Below, one piece after another: positions 1-11,345 of a stretch of 64,000 nt of DNA (positions are counted from its first letter, which is position 1; every line of letters begins with the position of its first letter). Position numbers and translations under genes: made by a program. Location of the stretch: contig JAHDVF020000022.1 in NCBI GenBank assembly GCA_022606425.2, positions 62,001 through 126,000 of the forward strand, given 5' to 3'. The stretch is from Lepidostoma basale (Eukaryota; Arthropoda; Insecta; Trichoptera; Lepidostomatidae). The notes under the pieces were generated by a model. The model was not told where the DNA came from. It saw nothing but the letters and a program-made list of their open reading frames with translations, and ran no database searches.

Positions 1-50
1 TTTCCGAAACCGAAGTCAAAACGCGACGCACCTATTCACACAGCCAATGC

Positions 51-69
51 GACACACACATACACACAG

Positions 70-109
<40 letters not shown>
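51..109. repeat. (CA)n microsatellite
   Basis: Nearly uninterrupted CA dinucleotide run with a few early interruptions (TA and GT steps). A simple-sequence repeat with no coding potential. Confidence 0.95.
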
Positions 110-112
<3 letters not shown>

Positions 113-590
113 TACTCACGATATGTATTGTTTACTTTTGCTTGTCAATTTTATCGTCATTTCAATTTAAAAGTAAGAACAAATGCAATATAGGGAGAGT
201 AAAAATATGCCACTTAATCGCTCTCATCCCGAAAACCCTGAAATATTCCTAAATATTCGCAGATCCCTGAAATATGCTTTATATTCTCTAATAACTAGGG
301 CTAAACCGGGTCTATAGGCCTCAAAACACAAAAAAATTGTATTTTTGAAAGTTAAGCCCTGGAAAAAATATGCTATTTATGTCAATTCCGGGCCCTACTT
401 ATAAGTTACAATTGGGACACTTTTCCCCTAAGAGTTGACCACATTACCTCTCTTCTTATGAGTTTAGTTCGAATTCTATATTTTTCGAATTGTGACAGTC
501 TTGCATTGGAGTGACGATTTTTTCTTCATTATTCACAGGAATTTTCATCTGTATTATTTAAAATAACTTATCCAATTGGGCATCCATCAA
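110..590. other. AT-rich sequence, nothing recognised
   Basis: No long open frame, repeat family or splice-like structure seen. It runs up to the tail of the RTE-A fragment that follows. Confidence 0.6.
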
Positions 591-985
591 ATCTAACTAT
601 CTAACCATCACGCCGTACCTCCGAATTGATAGGCAGAGAGAATGGACCGCCACACTATTATATACTATCGCACCTTTCAATATTGCACTGCATTTACATT
701 TAAATGATACGCACGCACTTCGATTTAACATGGCCTTCGTACATGGTCACCACTAAGTGATTGATCAATTTATTCGTGCAATATTTTCCACAGCCTTCCA
801 CGACTTACTTTTCCGTTTGCAATGTTTATGAACAACTTTTTAACAGTTATTTCCTCATCCATTCGTTTCATATATCCAAACTATTTTAGCGACTCTCAAT
901 TAATATTTCTGACGTAGGTATTCATTTGCTTTATTTCTTTCCTTATTTCTTCGTTCGGTATTCTAACATGCATCTTCTTTTCGCA
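591..985 (-). mobile_element. RTE-A LINE, 3' fragment, decayed
   Basis: On the plus strand it opens with CTAACCATCACGCCGT, the reverse complement of the RTE-A 3' hairpin and TTAG tail, then runs through the complement of the conserved C-terminal coding end into the region equivalent to the KEC/NEE part of the family. Frames are broken. Compared with the 33.3-kb copy it is strongly diverged and 5'-truncated. Confidence 0.75.
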
Positions 986-1084
986 TAATAATAATAAGGG
1001 TAATTTGAACAGCGCCCCTTTCGTGTATACCCCTCATCTGACAGGCGCACTCTTAATGACCTTATACTACATTAATTTTACTTC

Positions 1085-1225
1085 ATCATCATCATCATCA
1101 GCCGTCTGCCATCCACTGCTGAATGTAGGCCTCTCCCAAAACCCGCCACCGCCCCCTGTCCATTGCCGCTCCCATCCATCTATATCCAGCAATCCTCTTC
1201 AGATCATCGGTCCACCGGGCATTAT
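1085..1225 (-). mobile_element. RTE-B-type LINE tail
   Basis: Begins with (CAT)n, then reverse-complement sequence of the common LINE C-terminus (the complement encodes words like GRP..RW and LEEAYIQQW). The (ATG)n end on the minus strand is the usual microsatellite tail. No complete frame remains. Confidence 0.6.
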
Positions 1226-1386
1226 TTTACTTGCTTACTAATAATAAAAATATAATATTTTGTTTAGCATATGAAATGTATAACATTTAACCCCTATTTC
1301 GACTTCAAATTACCTTTGAATGAAGCATTCTAATCTAATTTATTGTTTTTCGAATAATTATGTAAAGCTTCTTATTAAATTATGGA

Positions 1387-1545
1387 TACGAAAGAAAACG
1401 TCTGTTTTCTAGAACTTTTATTTAATTTTATGCTCACATTTGATAATATCTTAGCATGGCGAAACATTTCATTCCCATAAAATAAAATTAATTTTCTAGA
1501 ACAGACGTTTTCATTCGTATTAATTGTAAATAAAGGTATGTCTCG
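1387..1545. mobile_element. H7 palindromic repeat
   Basis: The left end contains GAAAACGTCTGTTTTCTAGAA and the right end carries the inverted equivalent, with a centre containing TTAGCATGGCGAAACATTTC. The same outer arms and the GCGAAACATGTCATTCCC core recur near 7.9, 34.7, 41.8 and 54.2 kb. By its stem-GAAACATGTC core I group it with the Penelope-like repeats, but this copy alone does not prove that. Confidence 0.6.
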
Positions 1546-1609
1546 CATGCCAAGGTATTATTATTAATATTATTGTTGTTTTTTTTAATCGCTTTTTGCA
1601 TCATTACAG

Positions 1610-1800
1610 CGCTAGCCAAAGCTATCATATTGATTCTCGTAACATGTGATAGGTAGCTAATCTATCCCCATTTTATTGTCTCGTGAATTCTTTATCAGGT
1701 CAAAGACAGTGTGATAATCACACTGCCATCGCCGGGAATCGAGCTCGGGACCTACGGTGTGACAGTTTAAGCACTTACCACTCGGCCACGAAGGTCGTCG
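1610..1800 (-). mobile_element. tRNA-derived SINE (SINE1)
   Basis: On the minus strand a tRNA-like head carries an A box (TGGCCGAGTGGTAAG, about 1776-1790) and a B box (GGTCCCGAGCTCGATTCC, about 1733-1750). The body includes GAATTCACGAGACAATAAAATGG and CACCTATCACATG-type words, which recur at 46.2 and 47.0 kb. No tRNA acceptor stem follows the B box, so this is a retroposon rather than a tRNA gene. Confidence 0.8.
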
Positions 1801-2255
1801 TATGTTAACAGAGTGATAAAATAATTTAACTTAAAAAAAACTGCTTCTAGATAAGGTAAAATAAGATATATGAATAGAGTATATATTTTTTAAGGATTAG
1901 TATTCATGGCTGACCATATATTCATGGCTGTTTATAAAGTCGCTTGTAGGACAAAGTTGGTTTTGCTCGGACTTGGGTCTTTCAGATCGTCCATAGCGTG
2001 ATAAGATATACGAGATATACGTTTCTAATGTATTTATTCTGAATTTTAAGGCTTTGTTGGTTACGCTTATTCTCATATCTTTTGTTCATTTCACGAAGAA
2101 CTTAACCGCTTTATTGATGATGTTTTTGCGTGTCCAAAAACTTCGTTGAATATAGATCATTTTTCATACAGTATGAAATCTTTTATTCGTCTTTTAAATC
2201 TGAGATTTGTATTTACGCTTTTGACGATTTCATAAATGTCATAATTTGTAAAAAA
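1801..2255. other. AT-rich sequence, nothing recognised
   Basis: Short open frames only, and no repeat family that I can link elsewhere in the window. Confidence 0.5.
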
Positions 2256-2455
2256 AAAAAACGAGGAAAACGTGGCACGATTAAATCAATCAAATGTGAA
2301 ATGTCGCCCACGTTAGCAGTCGGAGATATCGACGTGCGTCCATGACGTGATGTAGGAATATTGAGAAACGAGAGAAGTATGTCAGGAAGAGGAGTGTAAC
2401 AGTCCATTATTTGCCATTCCACCTTCCCCTTTGGGGAGACGACGTGTCAGTGAGT
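2256..2455 (+). mobile_element. RTE-A LINE, short 3' fragment
   Basis: After an A-run it begins with ACGAGGAAAACGTGGCACGA (the GRPRKTWHD region of the family) and continues to the degenerate 3' hairpin TTTGGGGAGACGACGTG. The frame is broken and no TTAG tail is left. Roughly 200 bp of the last coding segment. Confidence 0.75.
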
Positions 2456-3784
2456 TTTCATATTTGAAACCCGTATTATTTGTGAATGTAAATAATACTC
2501 CGGCATATTTTTAATAATTTTGTAACCTTTCATAAAATTTTAATAACATATTTTTTTCATTTATTCGTCTCTACGCTCTCCGCTCGAGGGTCCTCTCTTT
2601 TTTGAACCGCTTTTATATTTCATACCTTAGCGGCTTATTATCTATAGGCGACCATTAGCCGTCTCATGAAATGTTCATTAATCTTTCGGATATCTTACTT
2701 TTATTTCCTCGGAAAAAGTGCGGCCGCTCCCCCGGAGAACGCCGCCGCCCTCGCCTCCTCCGCGGCCGGCGCTCGGCCGAGGAATTGGGTCAAGTCGAGT
2801 GACTTCTCTTTCACCATATACCTATCCGTTACGCCGAAAGCTCCCTTCGAGTGCTAAACTTTCCTATAAATCTTCACGACCCTGAGACCGCGCATTTCAT
2901 CACGAATACCACATAAATTACACGCTCAAAAATGAAATGAGAGATTTTCATAAAGTGTAATAAATTGTCCTTCAGCTCTGAATGTAAATTCGCGGGTACA
3001 ACGTTCCCGCCAGAGAAAATGGCAAATCTATTAAATTATTTGACATTGGTGGCCACTTTTATAATGTTGCAATTTTATTACTTCTTTTACAACATTTTTT
3101 GGTATTTCAAAGCTAATTATAAACCTCTTTTATGGCATGTTTAAAATAAAAATTTTCGATAACTGCACAATATTTACGATCAATTTGCATTTATCTTGTG
3201 CTGCCTCTTTATTGCGTTTTTATTATTATTATTTCTGTTGAGTCTTGTTAAATGTCACATCTTGTATTACTATTTATTCTAACGTTTCTTTATCCCGGAT
3301 ATTTTTTGAATAAACCCTATCCTGACGGATACCCATTTCTAGACTTTTCCTTAGTTTTCTAGTGTTCCTATTAATCTAGGTAATGAGAACGCGGAATTTC
3401 TTGGGTAATCTCTCTGATGCTTCTCCGTATCATCGTACAGTTTGAGATTATTCTCGGTTTTTGTTTCAGCCTTTCCATGTACCATATCTGGCACGGAGTT
3501 GACTATAGCAACAGCCCGGCTGATGAACACGATAAGGCCTTGTGTTCCCTCTAGGTATCTGCCTGAATGCTAACAAAGGATACAACTTTGTACGACCCAA
3601 CACATTGGTTTGAAACCAAAGGTACCCGTATCAATTTGCGCTGTCATACGCTTTTCGTGGTGTTGATTATGAAAATATATTCTACAGATGTCTGTAATTT
3701 ACGAAAGTATTGTTAAGTTTCTACTTTTCTGTGCTTTTCCATATATTTGATTTTTATATGTAATTACATATATTTTGGATTCCG
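2456..3784. other. Unique AT-rich sequence with a short GC-rich patch
   Basis: Positions 2725-2790 are rich in GCC/CGG and CpG; the rest is AT-rich. Around 3468-3553 a possible acceptor (TTTTTGTTTCAG) precedes an 86-bp stretch ending CTCTAG/GTATCT, but the donor is weak and the frame is not persuasive. No gene is called. Confidence 0.4.
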
Positions 3785-4050
3785 TCACCATGTCGCTCTA
3801 CCTGAAGTGAGTTTGGTAAAGATAAAAGCAGGCATAAAATTAATATGATTTTTAGTGAAATTTTCAATAATTTTTTTTACTTCATCAAAAATCAAAACAT
3901 CAATAATTTCTTCTTCTTCCTTGTTGAGGTCTTCCACAAGGACAAGTCCCATGAGGCTGATTATGTAGTGTAATATAGGGGAGTCTGGTGGTGTCCATTT
4001 TTTGAACATGACCGTACCAGTCCCTTTTTCGCTTTGTGCTTCTCCCATCT
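3785..4050 (-). mobile_element. RTE-E-type LINE 3' remnant
   Basis: The minus strand includes the block GGACTGGTACGGTCATG followed by words for WTPPDSPILHYIISL and LVLVEDL. The same block appears at 8680-8925 and 31795-32050, and part of it at 63895-64000. It is clearly a dispersed repeat; assignment to a LINE 3' end rests on the KRWKDRWE-like segment of the 31.8-kb copy. Confidence 0.6.
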
Positions 4051-4650
4051 TATAATATCCTCAATCAATAAATTCGATTGTCTCATTTACGTTTTATAAG
4101 TATTCCCTAAAATAATAATAATCACCATTTTATAATTAGTAGCCATTTTGTCAAGCTGGCCCTCTGGGGAACACACCGAAAAAGCGGTAATCTGCTAAAA
4201 TATATAATATGATATAGCACTTCTTGAACAATAACAAATTTCTCCCTAGCAGTATAAATCATATACTTTCAATTGATAATAATTTAAATTTAATGTTGTG
4301 CAAATATAATGCTTTTAAAAAGATATTCAAATAAAACATGGCATTCTCATAATATACGGATATACTAAACATCCAAATTATCTGAATGCATTTTATTTTG
4401 AAAAAATCCCGAAACTCCTAATAGGGTTCGTGAATTTTCTACTAGCAAAAATAATCCCAAAGAAATGTATAAAGAAAATGTTAGTAAAATAATCTATTTG
4501 ATTACTTCCCAAAAATTTTAATAATTTTTCGTTGATTTGGAAGTAGATGTTGGACCTACACATAATTAAATATGACACAAACTGTGTAGTTAATGAAGTA
4601 ACGTGACATTTTAATATAAGACAATTAATTCTTAAATAATATGTGTACAA
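4051..4650. other. AT-rich sequence, nothing recognised
   Basis: A long minus-strand frame here (to about 4785) overlaps the LINE remnant that starts at 4651 and has no composition or similarity supporting a gene. Confidence 0.5.
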
Positions 4651-4945
4651 AGCCAAAACGCTGTCCTCACAAAACTTTTCCGATCGAGCCTTCCCGGTAA
4701 CCGGCCCTTCAGCCTGTAACAATCTTCCAGCAGACTTCGAGTGCATTGAGAATCCGTCAGAGTTTAAATCGAGACTCATAGGCACCTTTTTAAATTATCC
4801 TTTCCTGATGTAAATGTTGATTGACTCATACTAAATATGTTTATTTTTAACTAGTTCATAAAACGGAACATTTTCTACAGCGCCCTTGAGATGATTAATT
4901 CAATAAAACGGCGCTCTATAAATTATCCAATTTATTATTATAATA
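4651..4945 (+). mobile_element. CR1/L2-B LINE, 3' end
   Basis: Carries sequence equivalent to the conserved end PKRCP..NFGDRAF.VAGPSAWN..LPAD (compare 20263-20622) but with frame shifts. It is followed by the 3' UTR block CAGCGCCCTTGAGATGATTA, AACGGCGCTCTATAAATTA and a TTATTA tail. Confidence 0.75.
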
Positions 4946-5979
4946 TTATCTGTAATTTTCTACCTGGTTATTTATTGTAATCCGTTGTTATTTTGAAAAT
5001 ATTTAACGAAACTCCCCAGAACGGGCTCCCGAGGTATGAAAACCATATCCTTGGTAACTGATCAATACATATAACTGTTTGAGCATCTTGTGTAAATTTA
5101 TCAAAACGTTTACAGACCCCTGGTATTTAAGGAATAAAGCTCCACCGCATGGACTCATCTTTTTTTTTGTTTTTGTTGCTTTTTTGTTTCCCCGTAGATC
5201 CGTTGTTATGGCCCGCCTCGTGTCCTTTGTCTGCCCCTTTCCTAGTCAGTTTTTTTCCTCCGTTATTTTAAGCTAATGCGTCAGATATATGCGGCTTTTA
5301 AAAGGATTTTATCCTTGGAGTGGAGTTCTCAGAAATGTTTAAGTCGTTTTATAAAAGCTTGCCCAATATCAAAATGCATTAATGGAACGTTTTAACGGAA
5401 TTAAATTACTCTAAAATGATTTTACTTAATTTTATCATGAGTTGACTGTTAGGACATTCGTTGGTAATCAGTCTAATAAGGATCTAATATTACTTGATGA
5501 TAATCCACAGGAAGTGTCGGAGTAAAATTAAACTTTTGTTATTTTTTTTACGAGAATCTCGTTTTTTATTATAGTTTACAATTTTAAGTCACTTCGTACA
5601 ACAACGAAAATGTACCTGACTAGTATTTCTCTCTTAAAATATAACTCTGGACCCATTTTTTATTTATTATTGCCAGGACGATGCTCGACCGTGTGCGAAA
5701 CCGATCAATACCTCCATAAATCAATTGAAAGATTTTATACCTAATTATAATATTTAAAAAATTACACCGAGGAAGGACGTCTGGGGTCCGAACATGTGTT
5801 AATTCCATAAAAGTATTGTGAAAACACAATTTTTGGCAATAATGATTCAAATATAAATCCGCAATAAATAATGATTGGAAATATAGAAGTATTTTTTTTT
5901 AAATCCATTTATTCGAATTATTTCTAAACACGATAATTACTATAATATTTTGGGCATTATTGTAGGTATACCTATGTTG
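4946..5979. other. AT-rich sequence, nothing recognised
   Basis: No frame longer than about 75 codons and no repeat family matched within the window. Confidence 0.5.
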
Positions 5980-6200
5980 TAAGCAAATCCAGAGCCGATG
6001 CTGTCAGAACCAAAGAACAAAAGTTTTGGAATGAACATGTGACCAGAATGGCAGAATCAAGGACCCTGAGAACACCATGGGCCAATTTACCTCAAGGAAG
6101 CATAACCTCAAGATCGACCTCCAAAAAATGGCAATCCAACTCTCAAGAGGGAACGTAAGGCAAAGAGTTGGGAGAAAAGTGGCAAAAGATGAGGATAAAA
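5980..6200 (+). mobile_element. Possible LINE C-terminal remnant
   Basis: One frame reads SRADAVRTKEQKFWNEHVTR followed by M, like the W..HV.RM segment near the C-terminus of RTE-type LINEs, then degenerates. There is no tail and no second copy in the window, so this is tentative. Confidence 0.3.
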
Positions 6201-6246
6201 CATATTTTGGTAATTAACAAAGCGATAACCCTTAGGTTCAAGCACT

Positions 6247-6535
6247 GTATGTCTATCCAGAGGGGTAGGCAGAAAGAATAGACCGCCACATTGTTCTGTC
6301 CTGACATACTACGTTCGCTTTCTCTTCATTCATATATTGTGTCATGCACGCACGTCGATTTCTCCGACTCTTTACGTTACCGACATTTAATATTTGATTG
6401 ATTTGATCGTGCCACGGTTTCCTAGGCCTTCCTCTATTTCTAGCTTCGTTCACGTCGTTTACATATAGTTTATTTTCTTTACCATTCTGTCTTCATTAAT
6501 TATTTCCATGTGTCCAAAACATCTTAACGAACCAG
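6247..6535 (-). mobile_element. RTE-A LINE, 3' fragment
   Basis: The complement encodes NRGRPRKPWHDQINQILNVG and the following basic stretch, then the SAYPSG end. The TTAG tail has been lost. Its truncated 5' end faces that of the plus-strand RTE-A copy starting about 35 bp further on, so two independent insertions sit head to head. Confidence 0.85.
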
Positions 6536-6569
6536 TGTACGAGATTTATATTAATTATCGTATGATTTA

Positions 6570-7128
6570 TATTAACAAAATTAGAAATAACCTATCCAAA
6601 AAAGCTAGAATGGCAGTGCACAATGGTGTTCTTCTACCGACCCTTATGTATGGAAGCGAAGCATGGAACTGGCAAAAGAAGGATGAAAGTAGAATAAATG
6701 CAGTGGAAATGAGACCTCTCTTAGACGAATGTGTGGATACTCTGTGTATGATAGAGTGTCGAATGAAAATATAAGAAGTGAATGCGGTGCGAATGATGGT
6801 GTCATGAACAAAATAATGAAAGAATCATTAAGATGGTTTGGACATATGGAAAGAATGAATGAAGAAAGAATGGTAAAAAAAAATTATGTTAATGATGTAA
6901 ATGGAACCAGAAATAGAGGAAGACCGAGGAAAACGTGGCACGATCAAATAAATCAAATATTGAATGTCGTCCATGTGAGGAGTCAGAGAAATCGACGCGC
7001 GTGCATGACACGATGTATGAATGTTGAGGAAGCGAGAGAAATATGTCAGGAAAGAAAAGTGTGGCAGTCCATTATTTCTGCCTACCCCTTCGGGGAGACG
7101 GCTTGATGGTTAGTTAGTTAGTTAGTTA
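6570..7128 (+). mobile_element. RTE-A LINE, 3' end with frameshift
   Basis: Covers the last part of the reverse transcriptase ORF from KKARMAVHNGVLLPTLMYGS through NRGRPRKTWHDQ to a stop after GETA, then the hairpin CGGGGAGACGGCTTG and a (TTAG)5 tail at 7109-7128. Relative to the 33.3-kb copy, two extra bases near 6715 (GAGACCTCTC instead of GAGATCTC) shift the frame, so the segment is split between two overlapping frames (6508-6774 and 6729-7106). Dead copy. Confidence 0.9.
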
Positions 7129-7804
7129 AATTAGAAAAGTACAGTACTTAATTAAAATAAATATAATTGATTACGCTTGTTCATCGATCCATCTCAATAC
7201 GAAGACAGGACAAAGACAAAGCACAGACGACGATGATTTTAATAATAGTGCTCCCGGCTAGCATTAGCAGCCAGTACTATAAACTATTCCCAATGAAACG
7301 AGAATGATTACAATGTACCATTCGAAATGTTTCAGCGGTCAGCGACATGCCTCCGTATCCTTGAACCAAGACAGCCAACATTTTTTTTAAACTAAAGCCT
7401 GATCCGTAGATATTTATATGATAACATTTAACATAATTAAATATCGGCAAAGTATTCGGTACGCACAATAAAACCCACCGTGTCAAAAGAATTTTTTTTC
7501 ATCCCACCAATGCTTGATAATTGTGAATTGCAATAAATTTTAATTTGATTTGTTTTTTCGATCTATTAATGTCATTGCACCATGATCTATGATAAAATTA
7601 TGTTTTTTTTTTCAACTAGAATTATTAATTTAATCCGTTGTTTGAAATATTCTCCACGTTTTTGTACTCGCTATTATTTTATATAGTTAAAAAAAAGTTT
7701 GTTAAGCGCGATGGCATAGCCCAAATTGATTAAATAGAAAAAATGTAGTCTTTTGCAAATTCGGAGCATTCGACGAATGTACATGACACATCATTTATTA
7801 TGTA
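7129..7804. other. AT-rich sequence, nothing recognised
   Basis: No supported feature between the RTE-A tail and the H7 array. Confidence 0.5.
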
Positions 7805-8665
7805 TGTATAATTAATTCCAATGACACGTCTGTTTTCTAGAAGTTTTACTGTATTTCATGGGAATGACATGTTCCGTTTTACTAAGGCATTATCAAATGC
7901 AATTTTATAATGCCTTATCAATGCAAAACTTGTCATTCCCATAAAATTACATAAAACGTCTAGAAAACAGACGTTTTCATTTCTATTAATTATTTAATGT
8001 GTATTTTACATAAGAAACAATAAATATGGTGATGTTTATTTAGATGGCAAAACATGTCATTCCCATAAAATTAAATTATACGTCTAGAAAACAGACGTTT
8101 TCATTTCTATTAATTATTTAATATGGATTTTACATAAGAAACAATGAATATGGTGAAGTTTATTTAGAATGGCAAAACATGTCATTCCCATAAAATTAAA
8201 TTATACGTCTAGAAAACAGACGTTTTCATTTCTGTTAATTATTTAATGTGTATTTTACATAAGAAACAATAAATATGGTGATGTTTATTTAGATGGCAAA
8301 ACATGTCATTCCCATAAAATTAAATTATACGTCTAGAAAACAGACGTTTTCATTTCTATTAATTATTTAATATGGATTTTACATAAGAAACAATGAATAT
8401 GGTGAAGTTTATTTAGAATGGCAAAACATGTCATTCCCATAAAATTAAATTATACGTCTAGAAAACAGACGTTTTCATTTCTATTAATTATTTAATATGG
8501 ATTTTACATAAGAAACAATGAATATGGTGAAGTTTATTTAGAATGGCAAAACATGTCATTCCCATAAAATTAAATTATACGTCTAGAAAACAGACGTTTT
8601 CATTTCTATTAATTATTTAATATTGATTTTTCATAAGAAACAGTAAATATAGTGATGTTTATTTA
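7805..8665. repeat. H7 tandem array, about six 124-125-bp units plus an inverted part
   Basis: The box GGCAAAACATGTCATTCCC recurs at about 7922 (GC variant), 8046, 8171, 8295, 8420 and 8545, spacing 124 or 125 bp. Each unit then has CGTCTAGAAAACAGACG (a 5-bp hairpin stem) and a TTTACATAAGAAACAAT segment. Two variants are visible: A (ATAAATATGGTGATG, TTTAGATGG) and B (ATGAATATGGTGAAG, TTTAGAATGG). Their order is A-B-A-B-B plus a diverged last unit. At 7815-7900 an inverted partial unit precedes the array. Units match the dispersed H7 repeats, so this is a local satellite expansion of a mobile repeat. Confidence 0.9.
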
Positions 8666-8679
8666 GAATAGAACGGTTT

Positions 8680-8925
8680 GACGAAAAGAGCATACCTTGC
8701 TGTAGACTTATGTGGTCTGTTCTCTAAAGGGTTGCTCCTCCTGTGATGTGGATTCCTAACTGTCCTTCCATCTTTTAGGAGGTCTTCCACGAGGACGAGT
8801 CTCGTAAGGCTGATTATGTAGTGCAATATAGGGGAGTCTAATGGTGTCCATTCTTTGGAGATGACCGTACCAGTCCCTCCTTCGCTGTCGCTCCATCTTA
8901 TAATACCCGCCCTAGGCCTCACATA
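8680..8925 (-). mobile_element. RTE-E-type LINE 3' remnant
   Basis: The best-preserved copy of the block, starting on the minus strand with GGAGCGACAGCGAAGGAGGG. The minus frame reads through EWTPLDSPILHYIIS, LVLVEDLLKDGRT and RRSNPLENRPHKSTAR. It begins directly after the last unit of the tandem array. Confidence 0.65.
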
Positions 8926-9540
8926 TGTATCTTATTCTGGTATTCCTCTCGCGATCTCTAAGTGTCTTTATCTAAAAATTATTTAATATACATTGTATAT
9001 AAATTATAAAGTCGTATCTTGCCAAAGTTAATCTTTCAAATTAAACATAATAGCACCTCAAATATAGGCAAATGATACTTCTTTAATTTATTGTTAATAT
9101 TTTGAAACGCGGATTTAACTGAGTTTTAAAATAATAAAAAATGTCAGAAGTGCGCGCCTATAATGTTAAATTATAATTGCATGTACACGAGTGAAGTAGG
9201 TACTCAGGCTCCTAGCTACTCGCAATACGATAGTTTTCTATACAGCGTGTTCCGTGCCGCTGATAAAAGTGCAAGTTCTGGTCCAAGAAATATAATATAA
9301 TCACTTCGGGACACGCTGACTGCTCAGGCCCGGCCACAGTGGACGTGTGATACTTAGATTATTATAACCATTCTGTAATATTACTTACTAAATAAATAAA
9401 AATATTTAATTGCTTTTATTGATTTTTAAACGTTACCGCATTAACTCGAGAATATTTTTTTCTAAAAAAAAAAAATAATCGATTGTTTTGTAATTCCAAT
9501 TTCTTCTCGCGTTGAAGTGTTACTTTAACATCAAATGGTT
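8926..9540. other. Unique sequence, nothing recognised
   Basis: AT-rich, with no long open frame and no matched repeat. Confidence 0.5.
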
Positions 9541-9905
9541 AGTTTATTTCTCTTTTTTATATACGAGTACTTTGTTTACACAACACCTACATTTAAATAA
9601 TTAAAATTACATAGACATGTTTCGGACAACCAGTTCTTCTTCAGTGATACATATTATAAAGATTATTTAAAATATTATACTGTGTTTATAACTTCGAAAC
9701 TAGTAGTAGTGGTGTCTCATAATAAAAGTGTTGTTATACAAAATAAAAAGAAGTTTTTTTTTTAAAACATTATTTAAAATGTCAACACAAAGTAAACTTC
9801 AAGAAGAATTATTCTTCAATAATATATTATAAAAATGTTTACATGATCTGACAGATGTTATATAAAGATTTATTGTTGGATGGTGCTATTGTCGAATTAA
9901 TAATA
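9541..9905 (-). mobile_element. H1 Penelope-like 3' repeat
   Basis: On the minus strand: AATAAATCTTTATATAACAT, a roughly 150-bp unrelated stretch, TATAATATGTATCA, then the hammerhead-like element at 9614-9644 (CTGAAGA, hairpin, GTCCGAAACATGTC). The order and words match the 19.3-19.7-kb copy that sits downstream of GIY-YIG-like coding sequence. One stem-II base is mutated (GAAC against GTCC). Confidence 0.65.
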
Positions 9906-9954
9906 ATTATTTTTCATTTGCAAACTATTTTATATAAATCTGTAGGGCTTAAAA

Positions 9955-10130
9955 ATAAACCCTAAATCCTCCCTCGCCCTCTTCGGAGGAGCCCTCCGGG
10001 CCACACATCTAGCCCCACATAAAACAACTACCAAATCACATTCGAACAATCTTTCCTTTAAGAGGAATAACCATTAGAGCTGAACCTCTGTAAGCCAGAA
10101 GATCCAAGTCCAAGTCCAATGCTGAAAATA
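9955..10130 (-). mobile_element. SINE2 body
   Basis: Reverse complement of the block at 51010-51195: the CTTGGATCTTCTGGC segment, ATTCCTCTTA words, and the TGGCCCGGAG/GGAGGGCGA end. No tRNA head remains. Confidence 0.7.
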
Positions 10131-10286
10131 TCTGCAAAATGCTATAAATCCTTTGTTACCTATCTAAGTTGTTTGGACTTATACATAGTATTCATTTTGT
10201 CAATATCGACCTTTGTGTGTTCTCTTATATACCGAGTCAACGATTAGTCATGTCTTATCTTAAAGGAAATTTTATAATATGTACAT

Positions 10287-10640
10287 AACTAACTAACCAT
10301 CACGCCGTCTCTCCGAAGGGGTAGGCAGAAAGAATGGACTGTCACACTTCTCTTTCCTGACATATTTCTCTCGCTTCCTCAACATTCATTCATCGCGTGT
10401 CATGCACGCGGGTCGATTTCTCTGACTCCTCACGTGGCTGACATTCAATATTTGATTTATCTGATCGTGCCACATTTTCCTCGGTCTTCCTTTATTTCTA
10501 GTTCCATTTACATCGTTAGGATGTATTTTTTTGCCATTCTTTCTTTATTCATTCTTTCCATGTGTCCAAACCATATTAATGATCCTTTCGTTATTTTGTT
10601 CATAACACCATCATTCGCACCGCATTTAAAGTGTATGATA
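10287..10640 (-). mobile_element. RTE-A LINE, 3' fragment
   Basis: Starts with the tail complement AACTAACTAACCATCACGCC, followed by the CTCTCCGAAGGGGTAGG hairpin half and the complement of the C-terminal coding segment up to the ESVMNK-equivalent region. 5'-truncated, frames interrupted. Confidence 0.85.
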
Positions 10641-10904
10641 TCAGTTTTTAACAAGCAAAATATTCAAATGTTTGTTTAACGGCAAAAATTTGATTGAAAT
10701 ATCAATAAAACAGCGCCATCTATGACATCGCATATATCATACTATTGTGATTAGGTACAACTTGTATAAAAACAAAATCTAAAATGATTGTACGGTTTCG
10801 TTATTAGCCTTGAAAAGATGTGAATAATTTTTGGTATATATGTATCGTCACTGGTAGGTTTGGAGTTTTTTTTCTTTCGTTCAGAAAATATACTTCTTCA
10901 ATAT

Positions 10905-11155
10905 GTGCACCCTATCAGTCATACCCTGAGACGGAAGCCAACCCGCATCAATCAAGGGGCATTAGATTGGTCCCTTGTGGGTGAAAAGAGGAAGCGAGCC
11001 AGACCTAGAGCCACCTGGAGAACCCTACAGGACGAGATTAAGACGACAGGCCTCACTTGGAGTGGTGTTAGGCAGCAGGCGTGCAAAAGAGTCAAATAGA
11101 AGAAAATCCTTAAGACCCTGCGCACCACAGAGATGTGACAGGACTAGAAGAAGTA
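10905..11155 (+). mobile_element. RTE-D LINE, C-terminal fragment
   Basis: One frame contains KRKRARPRATWRTLQDEIKT followed by TGLTWSGVRQQA, the typical C-terminal end of an RTE-type LINE (basic GRP.TTWR motif, then E.K..GL.W). It continues to CTGCGCACCACAGAGATG, the ALCTTEM end also seen at 36.1 kb, and an AGAAGAAG tail. Truncated 5'. Confidence 0.75.
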
Positions 11156-11159
11156 TTTG

Positions 11160-11345
11160 AATACTTATTTTAAGTTTGTCTTTTTTTTAATATACTTAGT
11201 ATATACAACACTATTAAAATTACATATCAGACATGTTTCGGACAACCAGTCCTTCTTTAGTGATACATATTTAAAATATTATAAAATTGTTAACAAATAT
11301 CAATTTTGACAGATGTTATAAAGATTTATTTTGGAACCTTATTTA
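11160..11345 (-). mobile_element. H1 Penelope-like 3' repeat
   Basis: Minus-strand order is TTCCAAAATAAATCTTTATA, TAACATCTGTC, AATATGTATCA, then the element at 11230-11260 (CTAAAGA, GGAC-TGGTT-GTCC hairpin, GAAACATGTC). The stem is intact but the first box has G to A. The order is the same as in the 19.6-kb copy. Confidence 0.65.

Noticed and set aside
3468..3553. Coding exon after TTTTTGTTTCAG
   Set aside because: The donor CTCTAG/GTATCT is weak, two frames stop, and the long minus-strand frame over the same bases is as good. Not enough to call.
4393..4785. 130-codon minus-strand frame
   Set aside because: Overlaps the plus-strand CR1/L2-B remnant and is otherwise AT-rich chance sequence.
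7109..7128. (TTAG)n looks like insect telomeric repeat
   Set aside because: The insect telomere unit is TTAGG; here the unit is four bases and always sits right behind the RTE-A hairpin, so it is a LINE tail.
6247..7128. Twin-priming inversion of a single RTE-A copy
   Set aside because: The minus-strand part repeats the same 3' segment as the plus-strand part instead of continuing it upstream, so these are two insertions.
7905..8665. CRISPR-like array (regular repeats)
   Set aside because: Whole 125-bp units are repeated with no unique spacers; it is a satellite, and the DNA is eukaryotic.
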